A DNA stretch of 64,000 nt from Rhizophagus irregularis (GCF_026210795.1 NC_089444.1:2284501-2348500); one strand, 5' to 3'; positions 1-12,609 are shown, counted from the stretch's first letter. A program made the numbers and translations. The notes: generated from the letters alone by a model not told the origin.

Positions 1-149
1 TATTTTTTTTATTCACATCATGTAACGCGATATATTCGCAATTTTTTATGTATTAGTCGGCAACGATTTATTTTATTAAATAAAGCATTGTTAGGGCCGT
101 TTCTCGGCCATTAAACGATTTTGAATATACTGTTACGCGGGTATTTTTA

Positions 150-935
150 ACTTGAACCAAACTACGCTGGTGGATACGAAAGAGCTTATAGTTTTTTTGC
201 GCAAGAAGGACTTGGAATTGTGGAGTTTCTTAGTTTTGGAATACTGGGGACTTCGCTAAGGAGTGCAAGGAGAAAAATTGAGGGCACTTTCGTCTTACCT
301 TAGCTTGAATGAGGTGACGACAATAAGCTTTTCAAGCATTGCATGACAGAGATCTGCTTAGGTTGCGCTCCTATTGCTATTGCACATTACAACTAGGTAG
401 CTTGGAAACCATTCGTAATGAGTATGCCGTGGTACTGCTATCCACATCGTCATGGACGAGACGATAGCATGAGCCCACAATATGGCATCGTTGGTGAAGG
501 ACGGGTTCGATTATATAAGATTTTTATTTTACTCCGGACATTTTTTTTTTTATAATCCCACATTTACATTGCAATCCGTTCTTTCTAGGAATTAGAAAGC
601 TGAGAACTTTATTTGCATCACAGAGAATAAACAGCATAAAGTTCCCGCTCAGCTTGAGAGCGCGTGTAAACGAAGCGAGAGGACTGGCAATGATTTGATT
701 ATTATCACGACAAGGCGGAACTGGTACTTTCTTCTATATAGCCCAGGAAAATATCTAAGGCTAATGATACCGCTTACTCGATCGAATTTACCAAGGAGGC
801 CTTGAAGGAGGAATCGGGGGAGTATCATGCATTGCATAAGTGCGAGAGTATATAATAGTGGGATTGTTGAAGGATAGGGTAGAGTGTTCGGATGAAGAGC
901 CTGAAAGGAAGAGGGTTAGGATAGAGGGATGCCGA
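150..935 (+). pseudogene. Degenerate gene of a Glomeromycotina multigene family (SAM-like N-terminus)
   Basis: This is a broken protein gene recognisable only in pieces. The first piece (about 160-240) reads TKELIVFLRKKDLELW, which resembles the start of a SAM-like helical domain. A piece near 475-500 reads MSPQYGIVGEGRV. The stretch 604-735 stays open and contains ENFICITENKQHK and NWYFLLYSPGKY. The last piece (about 865-930) reads GLLKDRVECSDEEPERKRVRIEG. Frameshifts and stops separate the pieces, and the segments between them are shorter than I would expect. From memory of arbuscular mycorrhizal fungal proteins, this order of motifs matches a very large family of unknown function. I cannot name a Pfam entry. 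It is clearly not expressed as an intact protein. Confidence 0.55.
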
Positions 936-1399
936 AAAAATAATCGTGTTTAGTAGTTCGTGCTTCGTCCTAATCTTGTAATTAATGTAATTAAATTTTT
1001 TTTTTCTCTATTAATAAAAATTTTTCTTGGCAAAAGTGATCCGCGGAACTGAAACGTGAATTTTTATCCATCCTCCATTTAAGTATGCACGATAAAGCTA
1101 TTAGATTATTTATTTTAGCAGTAATTTTGCGTTATATACAGTATGATATATCATAAAATGCAGTAAAACGTACTTATACAGAATTATAAAAGCAAATAAA
1201 GAAAAATGCGTAAAAACCGTGATTAGACTATAAAAAGGTGAAATGATATAAAAAATCAAAAAAAGTATGCTATTCTTCTTTTTGTTTTTTTTCTCGTTAA
1301 TTTTGCTTTTCTTATGGAATTTCTCGATTTTCTGGGGGGTTTTTATCTTCCTGATCTATCAACAGTACCGCGATCTGGAAGAGAGAAGAAAGTTATATA

Positions 1400-2290
1400 A
1401 ATGAATGGTAAAAACAATTAAGAATAGCATACATACCTACTCTTCATCGACAACCCATAAAGTCCATGACCTCGTTCTTGCCTCTTCTAAAGTATCTCCG
1501 AGTGGCCAAAAAACGCCAGACATCATATCTGACATAAAACGCGACCATAGCAATCTAAAAAGATCATTCCGTGTTCACGCTCTCCAATAAGTATAATATG
1601 GTTAAAGTCAAATTCTTGAACCACATCGACATAAGTTTCCAAATCTGATCCAATTAAGATTTGTTACTTTGGAGTGTCACGCCTGTCACGGCCAACGTAG
1701 GATGCAAAATGATCACGTTCATATTCGTTTACGATCACTTCGATTACCATTGGTGAACAGTTGCGACTCCCCTAAGGGTTTGAGTCATAGGTCCTTGACT
1801 TCCATCATTTCTAACGTGAATGTAATGTGTGGGAATACAAATTTACATGATTGCCATTTAATAGAGCTTCCCACGGGAGATATTCGGAGCAATTGCCCAA
1901 GGGCAAGGGGTATTGCGTCGAGACCTGTTCTATTGCGACAGTATTCACTCCTTGGAATATCTTCATATTTTTCACCCTCGATTCCGCAACCTTCTCTTGC
2001 TCTTGGCTCAACATTGATGTCGCTAATACAGTACTAGCGGTTTCTCTTGTATAAAGCAATTGAGGCTCCGGCCATAAATCTCTTTATTTGGTTGTTTTGT
2101 ATTGTGTGAGATTTATTGTACGTGGGCGATATTTCCTTTCAAAACACTCAGTTTCCGTGTGAACCATTCCTTTTGTTTCTCGAGCGTCGCTAAGCTTTAC
2201 ATAGCAACTCCACAGTAGGCAAAGAGCGTCCCAGCTCGTGTTTACAAGAATCGGAGGGTAAGGGCCATATGTCGGCAGAGTACTGCGGAA
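1400..2290 (-). pseudogene. Degenerate unknown gene, minus strand
   Basis: On the minus strand an 82-residue open stretch (1811-2059) contains EQEKVAESRVKNMKIF and LPLGNCSEYLPWEAL. It is flanked by further coding-like but broken stretches: LEKQKEWFTRKLSVLKG upstream (about 2130-2200), and WFKNLTLTILYLLESV and KNEVMDFMGC downstream (about 1450-1640). GC content is higher than in the surrounding intergenic DNA, as for the first pseudogene. Stops and frame changes show it is not intact. I do not recognise the family. The overlapping plus-strand open frame (1669-2037) looks like a shadow because its composition is less protein-like. Confidence 0.35.
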
Positions 2291-2299
2291 TAAATTTAT

Positions 2300-4860
2300 T
2301 AAAAAACCAATTTCCCTCTCTAAAACTATCTGTCTATTTAAATTACCTCAAGGGTCTCAAGAAATCTTTCACAAGTTGTCCCATTTATTAAAACTTATGA
2401 AAATTCAGGTTAGTGATACAACAAAACCGGTTGGTTATTGAAATTTGAAAACCTGTGCTACTTACTTTTGAATCATAAAAATGTTAAAATAAAAATATTC
2501 CGTTAGTTCTCTCTCTCGATAAGAGTTTAAAAGTTAAACAGTTAAAGAGTTAAGCAAACACGAAATCGAGAGAAATACTTTTTTTTAATTTTTTATGCGA
2601 ATATTATCAGTTATATAGAAAACCAATTAATTTATCACGAAAATCAATAATCAGTACAAAAATTATAAGATAAAAATTTTACTGTCTGAATATATTTAAA
2701 ATGAATTACGCAATTTATTGATTGTACTGAAATCTTATAATTGAGTTTATTAGTCTCATAATGACTAAACTGCATCAAAAAATAAAATAAAATATATTAT
2801 AAACATATTAGACTATTGAAATTTTTCGATCTAATTTCTCCGCGGCGCAGCAAAATGATTGGTTGATCTTTTCTTTAGTCGATGACTTATAAATAATTTA
2901 ATTTTAATATTAGTTTCGTTAAAAAATCATCAAATTAAACTTTTTGAATTTATGAACACAAAAAAAAAAAGTAATAATTGTATTCATGAATGTGGTATAG
3001 ACGCGACATAGTATTTTTGAGCTATATTTTAATTTTATTATTATTAAAATTATTACATTTTATATAGGTAATACGGGTAGTTTAAAATTTAATTCGCCTT
3101 TTAACATTTTTGTATGCCCAACTTATTTAAAAGCCCAAAAGGAAAGTTTCGGGCTAACTATCCAGAAAAAGCAACTTTTTAAATCTAAAATAGAAACATT
3201 AAATTATTATTCCAAACCATTAGATTCTGCAGAAAATCCATCATGTAATTAATCCTAGAGTTATTTAATGCTACATCCAAGTATTTTCATCTGAAAGTAG
3301 AGGATAGATTGTAAATTGAAAGAATATGTGAACTAAAAAGAGTATGGGAGAGTGAATAGGATGAAAAAGAATAAGAAACTTTATTGTACCTTGATTTTTT
3401 TCGGTTAATGAAATAATTGCATCATGATTTCTATATATATTCGAAAATATGATGTTGAAATTTGAAAGACCCTTGTAAATAAAAGCAGTAGAATGAACAA
3501 TCCAATTTTAATTAATTTGAACCAGTAATGGAAATTACTTGGTCCATCAAGGATATCATTGACTGCCATATCTATAGCCATAATGTTAAATTTAACGTCA
3601 TTAAGCATTTAACTTTTATTAATAGAAATTGATAATTATTGAATTAATAATAAAATCTCATATATCTCATATAATATTATAGAATTATAATCAAAATTCA
3701 AATTAATTTGTGAGATTTAATTTACTTGCAGGGATTGATCAAATAATTTTACATTTTTTCTTCCCTGTTGTTTTACAAAAAAAGATCTATTTTTTCTTTC
3801 ATAATTACTCTTTTTTATTCTATTTATGGGTTAATTGACACCAAAGAACTTAGAACTGTTGCCTTGTATAAAATTTTTATTAATTATATATTTAATGACA
3901 TAACAAAAATAATTATTTGGTAACGTTTATGCATCCACATGAATTCATAACCCTTGATTTGGCTAAATCTTCATGATTTGCAAAATGTTTTTTTAATTTT
4001 ATTTGAATGTTACAAACATAATTGAAACATAATGAGTGATGTGCATATCGATTCATCTCCCTTCTTCAATTAATATAGTCATAATTCTTTGGATTAAAGA
4101 TTCTATATGTAAATTTTCTCCGATACCAACTTCACTCTCTTTGTTCTGCTTATTTTTTTAAACAGAGAACCGATTATTTTTATTGGTATTATTGAGAAGT
4201 TATATATATTCCTTCTTTATATCTTTGTTCCTTCTTATATTTATTTATAACTGTTGTAAGTTTCTCTTTTAATATAATACTTTTAATTTTTGCCAAGTTA
4301 TCCGTTTGTATCTTTTTTTGGATAATATATTGAACATGCTTTTTAAGTTGGACATTTTGTTCGTCGAATTGGGAAGATTGCTGAGATTGCTGCGGTTTAC
4401 AATGAAGAATGTTTACTAAAAACTCCCGGACTCAAATTCTTTAAGAGTATTTGCGTTTCCTAAAATAGACAATGATAGGAACTCAAAATTAATTCCGACT
4501 TTTCCTAAAAAAGATAAGTTTAAAAATCCAAATTACTAAATTAGTATTCATTTATGATACACGAATTATCATTTATACCATTGCTTCCATATTTGTATCT
4601 TAAAAGTATACCAAAAAATTCATAATCTTTCAATTAAAATGTTCTTATTTGGAGAACTAAAATTACGAATTCAGTATGAGATTGTTTGAAACAGGAGGAA
4701 TTAGACAGAAAAAACTATTGATGTCACGTATATAAATTGATATTAATTTTTTTTGTACTAATTTAGCATGAATAACCGATAGGTTCACACAAACATTGAT
4801 GAGAGGGGGGACAAAACCCGAAAAATTAAAAAGCAAAAATATTAGATAAACTTTTTTACG
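2300..4860. other. AT-rich stretch without a recognisable gene
   Basis: Only short open frames occur here. The longest, a 67-residue minus-strand frame at 3405-3608, is hydrophobic and low in complexity and I do not believe it. The part around 3115-3240 resembles the DNA around 27290-27400, upstream of membrane paralog 3. It is therefore probably the 5' end of a duplicated block that includes the paralog starting at 5062. Confidence 0.5.
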
Positions 4861-4866
4861 ATTAGG

Positions 4867-4935
4867 TAATGAATTATTCTCAATGGGAAAACAACCTTAT
4901 TTTTATTTTTATGACAAATTTGTTTAACATGACCT
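4867..4935 (+). promoter_or_regulatory. Shared upstream motifs of membrane paralog 1
   Basis: TAATGAATTATTC occurs at 4867-4879 and TTAACATGACCT at 4924-4935. Both recur, in the same order and spacing class, before the other two paralogs (25162/25247 and 27752/27859), although the surrounding DNA has diverged. A C/T-rich tract and a purine-rich leader then precede the ATG at 5062. A role as transcription-factor sites or core promoter is inferred from conservation among paralogs only. Confidence 0.5.
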
Positions 4936-5061
4936 ATTTTTCTTTTTTTTTCTTGGCTACGCGCGATTAATGTACAAGTATATAATAAATCGGTATTTTA
5001 TTTTTTTTTTCTCATTTTGCTCTTTCATTTCCAAAATTTTTTTCGAAAAAGAAAAAAAAAA

Positions 5062-6432
5062 ATGAACCCAAGTTACGATCAAATGAATAGTCCAACTTCC
5101 GCTGCTTTCGATATTTTTTTCAGTGGTATTATACCAATTGGTTACTCAACATTCTTTGAACCACTTTTAAGTGCACCATTAAAATCCAAGGTGGAGGATT
5201 TTATTCTTTTTTTTGTGGAACCTCTTATACCACTTTTCTATGCGTTGAACAAGATCACTTATAATCAAATCACCAGAAATCATATAATATTTATTTATAT
5301 CTATTGTTCTTTTAGAATCATTTCATTCATCATATATTATAACGTTCTCATATGGTTAAAAAAAAATGATAGTCGATATTTCAAATATAAATCATTAAAA
5401 CATTGGATGTTATTCTTATACTTTTCTATAATAGAATTTAACGTTCGTTTTATTCCTATAATTCTTTTAGAAAATGTAAGAGAATTATTAAAAATAACCT
5501 TTGAACCAAATGCGGTATTTATACTTGGAATTATATTTGCTTTTCTTATATATATATTTATAATACCTCATATATTATATAAGAATAGAGATAATTTTCC
5601 AATTTTTAGTAGTTTAATATATTCTTCATATAAATTTTGTTCATTTTCTACTAGTATAATTTATTTAGTTATAATACCTTCAAATGTAATTTATGTTAAA
5701 ATCGCATTTAACATCAATTTGATATTGGTTATGAGATTTTTTACTATATTTGAAGATAAACCTAGTAACAAAAAAAGAGGTTTGGCTTGTGTCATTCTTT
5801 TCGCTTTTGATGATATTCATAAAATAGAAAGAGAATTAAAAAATGAAGAATGGGATCAAGATTGGTACACTTCATTTTTATCCCATCCTATGATTAATCG
5901 AATTAATCGAATGATTGATAAGATAAAAGAAATTATAAAGAAGAAAAAAATTGATGATGATAATTATTATTATAATGAAGAAGAAGATAAATCAAATTGT
6001 AATAAAGCGAATATCTTATATTATTATAAATATGGAGAATCTCTTGAAAAAAGAAGGATTAAGAAACCTTGTCAAAAATTTATTCAAGATAATGAAAGTA
6101 TGATATCATCATCTGATAATATTATTGTAATTCAAGATAATGAAAATATGTCATCATCAACTGAGAATACTATTATCAAATATAATGAAAGTACTTCATC
6201 ATCTGAAAATATTATTACTATTCAAGTTCATGAATTCTTACTTGAAACATATAAATCTGGTATTAAATTACATGATGAAATAAAAAAAGCGAATAAGGTT
6301 TATAAACTTTTTAATGGAATTGGTGTAGAAAAGATTTATCAAGTAGAAAGATTTTCCGTTGATGATATTGAAAGATTAGAATATAAAGAAATTGATGAAA
6401 TCATTAAAAATGTCAGATTCTGTAATTTTTAA
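5062..6432 (+). CDS. Lineage-specific multi-pass membrane protein, paralog 1
   Basis: Single-exon frame of 456 residues. An in-frame ATG lies 45 bases upstream at 5017. I start at 5062 because paralogs 2 and 3 begin at the equivalent ATG, before YDQM / YNQM and PTSAAFDIFF. The N-terminal ~235 residues hold about seven hydrophobic segments. A conserved re-entrant-looking patch (EPLLS...KSK, then VEPLIPLFYA and NKITYN) lies between the first two, and SNVIYVKIAFNINL marks the last. A soluble tail follows with GLACVILFAFDDI, a KANILYYYKYGE motif, a variable Asn/Ser-rich linker (about residues 350-390) and a conserved C-terminus containing HDEIKKANKVYKLFNGIG. I do not recognise the family. No signal peptide is evident. 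A role in transport or sensing would be a guess. Confidence 0.85.
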   Translation: MNPSYDQMNSPTSAAFDIFFSGIIPIGYSTFFEPLLSAPLKSKVEDFILFFVEPLIPLFYALNKITYNQITRNHIIFIYIYCSFRIISFIIYYNVLIWLKKNDSRYFKYKSLKHWMLFLYFSIIEFNVRFIPIILLENVRELLKITFEPNAVFILGIIFAFLIYIFIIPHILYKNRDNFPIFSSLIYSSYKFCSFSTSIIYLVIIPSNVIYVKIAFNINLILVMRFFTIFEDKPSNKKRGLACVILFAFDDIHKIERELKNEEWDQDWYTSFLSHPMINRINRMIDKIKEIIKKKKIDDDNYYYNEEEDKSNCNKANILYYYKYGESLEKRRIKKPCQKFIQDNESMISSSDNIIVIQDNENMSSSTENTIIKYNESTSSSENIITIQVHEFLLETYKSGIKLHDEIKKANKVYKLFNGIGVEKIYQVERFSVDDIERLEYKEIDEIIKNVRFCNF

Positions 6433-8746
6433 ATAAAAAATATTTACGATTTTTAAAAGTGTATTTCTCTTAAAATTTTTTGATAAAATTTTGTTCACTA
6501 CTTTAATTGATGCACTTTATTTATATAAAAAAACGTTTCTAAGCGTTTCTTTTTTAAGTGTTGCGACAATAGGTATTAACTATTTATTGGAAATAAAGCG
6601 ATAGAAAAATTTAAAATTTAAATTAGCATTCAACTAAAATTGAAGGTTTAATCCTTTTTCTATACTTTACGCCCTCCAAGATTTCAAACACAAGCTGACA
6701 AGCATGCATGAGTTGTAGTTGTTACAAATTATATTATAATAAAGTTAAAATTCAAAATGTTCAATTTTTTTACATACGAAGCTATAATTTCATGGCTTAG
6801 TGCTACACCGATTAACGAAAAACAAATATGCAAACACTTGAAGCACTTATCATAATTATTATGATTAGATATTTCTAATTATGGTAATTATGGTAAGGTT
6901 TCTTTAAAAATTTTTGTCAGTACGTATTTCATTTGATCTGTTTAATACAGATTCATATCATCAAACGGTTAATAGAAGTGAAAAGTCCAAATTTTTAGTA
7001 ATGTTTAATCTCTTACTACAGACATAAAACTGTTACGGGCCGACTCAACTGATGGGTTTTAACTTTTAGCAAAATTATAATTAAAGAACAAACGATGTTG
7101 AAATTGTTTTAACTTGCTAAATCACTAAGATCTACAAACAGTAAACTCTTTCGTAATAATAAATTTATTACAAAGAGGCTTTCATTTTTACGTTTTGTTA
7201 TTATTCTATAACGAAACCAATTTTGGAATGTATTGTTATCAAATGCGTGTTGTATACAAAAGTTAATTTTAACTTCAAACTATTACAGCTTTTAACAATT
7301 GTAACAAACTAGCTAAAACTAAACAATAAATGTTAACATTTCTATACTATTACTAGTGTAAAAGTACTGACGTTATGGCATGCTTCTTGATTCGTGGCGC
7401 GGCAATTTTCAAAAAAAGGCCATTAAGGTTTTTTCTTTGGCATAAAGCTTTCAAACTTACAATGTAAGCGTAATTTCACCTGCTCTGCAAGTTTACTTAA
7501 GATTCGGAAGAAGATTTTGAATGTCAATTTTGACTTTACATATAGATGATTGATTTTATCTTCTTTGCCGATCATTTTCAAAATAGATTTAGCGAAAGAA
7601 AAATTTTGTCAAATAAGTCGCCTTTGTCGCTCTAAGTAAACTTATACCTAGCTAGTAACTTTTAAGGGCAATTTATTATTAGAAAAAAATTTCTTTTAAT
7701 GATTTTTTGTTGCACCATAATCAATTGGCTGCACCACAAACCTGGTACACAAAAAAAATAAATACTTATTAATATATCGAGAGCTTGATAATTTTGCATT
7801 ACTAATTTTAACAGATCATAAAAGTATATGCATCAATATATTTAAATTTACTAGCATAGGATGTCAGAAATAGTGGTTAATTATTCATTTATCTTTTTCT
7901 AAGGTATTTCTGATTTTTCCATTAATACTGAAATATTATATGCTCAATATTTATTTATTTATTTTATTTCTAAAAGAGTAGTAACCAGGGTCTAATACAT
8001 TTATCCAAAATTTGATAATCTAAGTAGTAGATCAGTGGTCATTATCCCTCCAGAGAGGATCTCATCCTTTGATTTGAAAATGTTTGAAAAAATGAAACTA
8101 CATTATAAGAATAAACTGATTGTATGCTCAATATCCAATTTAAAAAAATCTGGAACATCTTATTCAATTACATGATTTAATTAAATTAATGAATTATTTT
8201 TAAACTAAGATTAATATAAATTTGAAAATTATTAAATAAGCATATTTTAATTGGCTCTTCAAGTTTATTTAATAAAAAAAGTGGATTTCGAATACTGTTT
8301 TTAACTTTATTTATAAACAAATAAATTTTGCTAATTATATTAAATAAATTTTAATAAAATGTAAAAAGTCAAATAAATTAAAAATAGAATTCAAAACTTC
8401 ATTTTGTACTTTAAGTAAACTTGCAAGACAGGTTGAAATACATCCATTATATAAAGTTAATTATGTAGGATTTATAAATAAAGGTAATAAAAATCTTTAT
8501 ATTATTATAAATTTAAATAGTAAATTTTTTCAAAAAACAAATCAAACAAATATTGCAATAATTTCTGAATTAGAATAAAACTGTTAGAATATAAAAAAAA
8601 AATAAATTTAATAAAGTAATTCATTTATATAAGTTTCTTTAAAAAATACTTAAATCATAAGTACAGATTATATATATTATACTTATTTATTTATTTTAAA
8701 TTTAACTATTTTTTATCTGTATATTTCAGTTGATTTATTTTTATTA
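6433..8746. other. AT-rich intergenic stretch
   Basis: I find no open frame of convincing composition on either strand. The DNA is AT-rich with short homopolymer runs. It ends at the 8-bp direct repeat that bounds the nested transposon cluster. Confidence 0.5.
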
Positions 8747-8949
8747 ACTAATATAGGACCCCGCTACTACCCCGCTTACTTATAATAAAGGTTACTGTAA
8801 TTCTAAGGTAAAATCACTAAGAAAAAAATTTTGATGATCCTACTATAAATAGATAAATTATATCTAAAAAAGGAAATGTTATACTGCATTATTATGATTT
8901 TTTTCCTTTAAATCAATTAATCAATAATGGACTTTTTCACTTCTAAATA

Positions 8950-9370
8950 CAGTCTGATCTCGATATAATGAACTCATAATATAATGAACTCTTAACTTAC
9001 CGAACTTTTTTTAAAAAACTGGGTTTATATTATTTAAAAAAATCTTGATATACCGAATTTCATATAAACTTGATATAACGTATACTGAACTTTTATGATT
9101 TACCGTTTATAATAAAGCTGTTAAAGCATATAAAAAAATTCTTTATATACCAAACTTGATCATGTGGTTGAAATTTCACATAATTTATATTGTTAAATCT
9201 TAATTTCTGGCCAAAATTAATATTCTTTAATCACGTGATAACTTTATATACTGAACTGCTACTGTAAAATTTATGGAATTCAGTACACAAAAAAAATTTA
9301 CATACTGAATTTCTACTATATAACGAACTTTTACCTTAGACCGCGAGTTCGTTATATCAAGGTTTGACTG
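8950..9370. mobile_element. 421-bp pogo/Tc1-type MITE
   Basis: The terminal inverted repeats start CAGTC and carry a GATATAA(C/T)GAACT core. TA dinucleotides flank the element at 8948-8949 and 9371-9372. Internal copies of CTTGATATACCGAA-like motifs repeat the terminal sequence. The interior has no coding capacity, so the element depends on a transposase elsewhere. A related element lies at 56772-57185. It sits exactly against the left end of the PIF/Harbinger element, having inserted at its terminal TA. Confidence 0.75.
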
Positions 9371-9739
9371 TACCTGATATGTAAATGTAGCCTGAATGCC
9401 TGATATGGTAAAGTTTAGGCATAGTAAATTATTTTAATAAATTTTTTAATTGTCAATAAAATTTCTGAGTATACATATGATTTGTGAAACATGTAAATTA
9501 TATGTGTAAATTTTATATGTTAGTACGACATAACAATAAAGAATTTAAAATTTTTATTTATTACTTTTGCTTTAAATAAAACTTTAAAATTATAAATCAT
9601 ATTTTATTTCAATTATTTTTGCAAGCTTTAGATACTTTAGATTTAAGTAGTAGTATAAATTCTGGTATAAATATCAATTTTTCTTATGAAAAGTTGATGC
9701 TTTTTTTTATTAATTCACGTTAAAAATCCTATATTATTT

Positions 9740-10750
9740 ATAATCAAATTAAATCATATTATTGGTATGAAACAATCTTATTTAATTATGATGATATATG
9801 ATTTCACAAATTATTAAGAGTAAAATAATCCACCTTTTGGACTATAGTTAATATGATGATTCACAATCATGAAATTTTTCAAAATCACCAAAACAACAAG
9901 TTCCAATTGAAAAACAATTAGCTGTAGTTTATATCGACTAGATGGAAAATCTATAGTATGGGACCTTTGTTTAAAATTTGGAATTACAGAAGGAACAGTT
10001 CAATTGTTTACATTCAGAATTACTTTAACTCTAAAATCATTAAAGTCTCATGTTATTATTTGGCCACATGATGATTATTATCAAGAAGTACGTAGAGAAT
10101 TTGAAGAAAAATGTAAATTTCCAAATGTTATTGGAGTATTAGATGGATCCCATATAAATTTATTTGAAACTTCAAGTAAACCTAATAAGAATGTATATTT
10201 TACACGAAAATATCGCTATACTATTCATCTGCAAACTGTAGTTGATTATAAAGGATTATTTATATTTTATGATATTGTCTATTCAGCTTCTGCTCATGAT
10301 GCAAAAGTATTTTGAAATTCCAAATTTTACCTTTACAGAAATCAACTATTTGAAGAACAAGATTATGTATTAACTGATTCAGCTTATCCAATTTCTACTA
10401 CTATTATTACATCATTTAAAAATATAACAGATAGAACTAGGTAAAGAGAATTTAACAAAAAATATAGTAAAGGACGTGTAATAGTAGAACAAGCATTTGG
10501 AAGATTAAAAAATAGGTTTCAAATATTATAAAAACTTAGAAATAAAAATACTAAGTTGGATACTGATATCATTGAAATTTCTTTAATTTTGCACAATATA
10601 ATACAGCAATGTAATGATATATGGGAATCTTCAGGACAAATGGTTATATATCAAATGCAACATGATGCTAATAATAATTTAAGATATTTTTAGGCAATTA
10701 AAAGAGTAGGAGAGATTAAAAGGCAAAATTTAATGGATATTGTATTGTAA
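9740..10750 (+). pseudogene. PIF/Harbinger (DDE_Tnp_4) transposase pseudogene
   Basis: This encoded the DDE transposase of the surrounding element. The order is a helix-turn-helix-like N-terminal part (WTIVNMIHNHEIFQ, PIEKQLAVV, GITEGTVQLF), then the first catalytic Asp in NVIGVLDGSHI (about 10120-10160), the ASAHDAKVF motif with the second Asp (10285-10313), a LTDSAYP motif (about 10370), and the catalytic Glu in VEQAFGRLKNRF (10488-10520). The longest uninterrupted stretch is 10004-10315. It ends in TGA directly after AKVF, further stops follow near 10441, 10529 and 10690, and a frameshift lies near 9940. All three acidic residues are visible but the gene is dead. Confidence 0.85.
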
Positions 10751-11279
10751 TTTATTGAAAATATTGATTAATAATCATTCAAATTATTATACTTATAAAA
10801 TTATTAATTTTTTTTATATTTTAATTCACATTCTTTGGTTTTCAAAGCAAATTCTTATTTCACTTTCTTTAATTCTAATTTGAATTTGTATTTTTGTTTT
10901 TTTTCAAATTTTTCTTTTTTTCACTTTAATTTATCTTGCTTTATTTTCACTATGTTTTTCCTTTCTAATTTCTTTTCTTCATACTCATTATTAAGCCTTT
11001 GCTGTTTAATTTTTAACTGCTCTTATTCAACTTTAATTGCCCTTTTTTTTATTTCATGAAGTGAACCAAATATTGATAAATAACATTAATCAATTTCAGA
11101 AAATTTTCTCTTTTTATATTTATTATTTCCAGTATTGATAACAGGTTGTAATAAATAAATTTAAAATTAGTTGAATAACTATATAAGTAGTATGCAGCTA
11201 TATAATAATTAAATTTACATGAAATACCTTATCAACATCAATATTAAATATAAAATAATTAGAATAAACATTTTCTCTA

Positions 11280-11690
11280 TTTCCAAATATTTCATTCATA
11301 TCATCAAAATATGGCCACTCTGATCCTTCTTTTCCAGTTTTTTCTCAATTTTCTTTTTCAAATCTTGCAATTAATGCTTGAAGTTTAGATCTAATTTGTG
11401 CACCAATTCTATTATTTCCAATTTTTATTGCTGCTTTAGCATAAAATTTTGTTTTATTTGTACAATAGCAATCAAAATTATCAGAGAGATAGGAAAGTAA
11501 AGTTTTAATTTCAGAGTCTAACCAGTGTTGAATTGTTTATGTTTCAGCAGAATCTGATCAATGTTGTTCATTTTCAATATTATTACTTAGTCCTAATAAT
11601 TCATTGTATTGCAAATGCTTAGTAAATGAATCATCCATATTTTTTGATTCAAATGAAGGTTGATAATGAATAGGAAAAGTGTTATTAAAA
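11280..11690 (-). pseudogene. MYB/SANT-like Harbinger partner protein, pseudogene
   Basis: Minus-strand reading gives HWLDSEIKTLLSYLSDN, NKTKFYAKAAIKIG, IGAQIRSKLQALIARF and EWPYFDDMNEIFGNREN, which together make the trihelix/MYB-like DNA-binding domain. PIF/Harbinger elements normally encode such a protein beside the transposase to help it bind the termini and enter the nucleus. Stops interrupt it near 11550 and 11345. The C-terminal part beyond about 11250 is Lys/Asn-rich and eroded. Converging orientation relative to the transposase at 9740-10750 is usual for the superfamily. Confidence 0.7.
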
Positions 11691-12609
11691 ATAAAATTTT
11701 TTTTGCATATTCATATCTGTAATTTGATAAGAATAAAAATTTTTTTCTTTTTTAATTACAATTTATTAACAAAATTTAATAATTATTATTATTATTTTAA
11801 TTTGTTATTGTTTTATTAAATAATAAGCAAATTTCCCATGATCAAAATCAGAAATTTTATTGACAATTAAAAATTTAAAAATAAATTACTACCACACGTC
11901 AAATGACCAAAAACAGGCAAAAAAAATGGCTAAAATTGCATAAACTATTCGCAAATTTATATAAACTATTTACAAATAGTATAGGTTAATTCGCAAATAG
12001 CCAAAAATAGCCAAAAATAGCCACTGCTTTTCGCGCCATTTTTTGCCGATTTTTAGCATTTCAACCTGTGTACGCTGTAACTGTCAGATACCAAGCATAA
12101 ATAAATTAAATAAAAGTCGTAGATAGAGTAGAAATCTAGATAACATAAATAGCAGATATTTAGATAGATAAACAGTAATGCAAATCAACTTCTATCACAT
12201 GAGTATAAACTGGGTATATGATGTCATTTATTACATCATAGTTCTTAAAAAGAATATTTGTGTAACTTTAATTCTTATAAATAGGGAAGGAATTCCCTTG
12301 AATAAAATGAGTTATGATTTATTTTATGTTTAAATTTTATTTTGTTTATCACGTGCTTTGTATTACTAATATATTAACTTTTACGCATAAAGCCTGATTT
12401 GACGTGATAACTCTTATAAGAGGATCAGAGGACTTCAACGTCTAAGACTTTACCATATTAGGTTACATTTATATATCAGGTACAATAATATTCAGAAATG
12501 AAAAGGGCCTATATTAAAAATTGAAGTAAGATAAAATTACTAGTAAATTTGAAATTTTTCCTGGAGATTTTTATTAGAAGTAAGCGAGCCAGCGGGATCC
12601 TACTAATAT

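Larger units (their letters stand above)
9373..12480. mobile_element. PIF/Harbinger-type element, decayed
   Basis: The left terminus reads CCTGATATGTAAATGTAGCC and the right terminus is the near-perfect inverse (12459-12480, ending ATATATCAGG). A further inverted match, ATGGTAAAGT, lies just inside on both sides. Between them are the two standard Harbinger genes, a DDE transposase on the plus strand and a MYB/SANT-like protein on the minus strand, convergent and both broken. The element lies inside the 8755-12601 element. TA dinucleotides flank both ends. Confidence 0.7.
8755..12601. mobile_element. Outer element of a nested transposon cluster (8-bp target duplication)
   Basis: The left end begins AGGACCCCGCT and continues to CGCTTACTT. 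The right end (12574-12601) is its imperfect inverse, ending AGCGGGATCCT with AAGTAAGCG inside it. An identical 8-bp direct repeat, ACTAATAT, flanks the element at 8747-8754 and 12602-12609. Once the two elements nested inside are subtracted, only about 315 bp remain, so the outer layer was a short non-autonomous element. An 8-bp duplication fits hAT-like or similar superfamilies better than Harbinger (3 bp) or Tc1/mariner (TA). The superfamily assignment is inference. Confidence 0.65.

Noticed and set aside
3405..3608. 67-residue hydrophobic minus-strand frame
   Set aside because: It is low in complexity, has no signal of conservation and lies in very AT-rich DNA where such frames are expected by chance.
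10835..11059. Phe/Ser/Asn-rich plus-strand frame
   Set aside because: It lies antisense to the Lys/Asn-rich eroded tail of the MYB/SANT-like pseudogene and is explained by composition.
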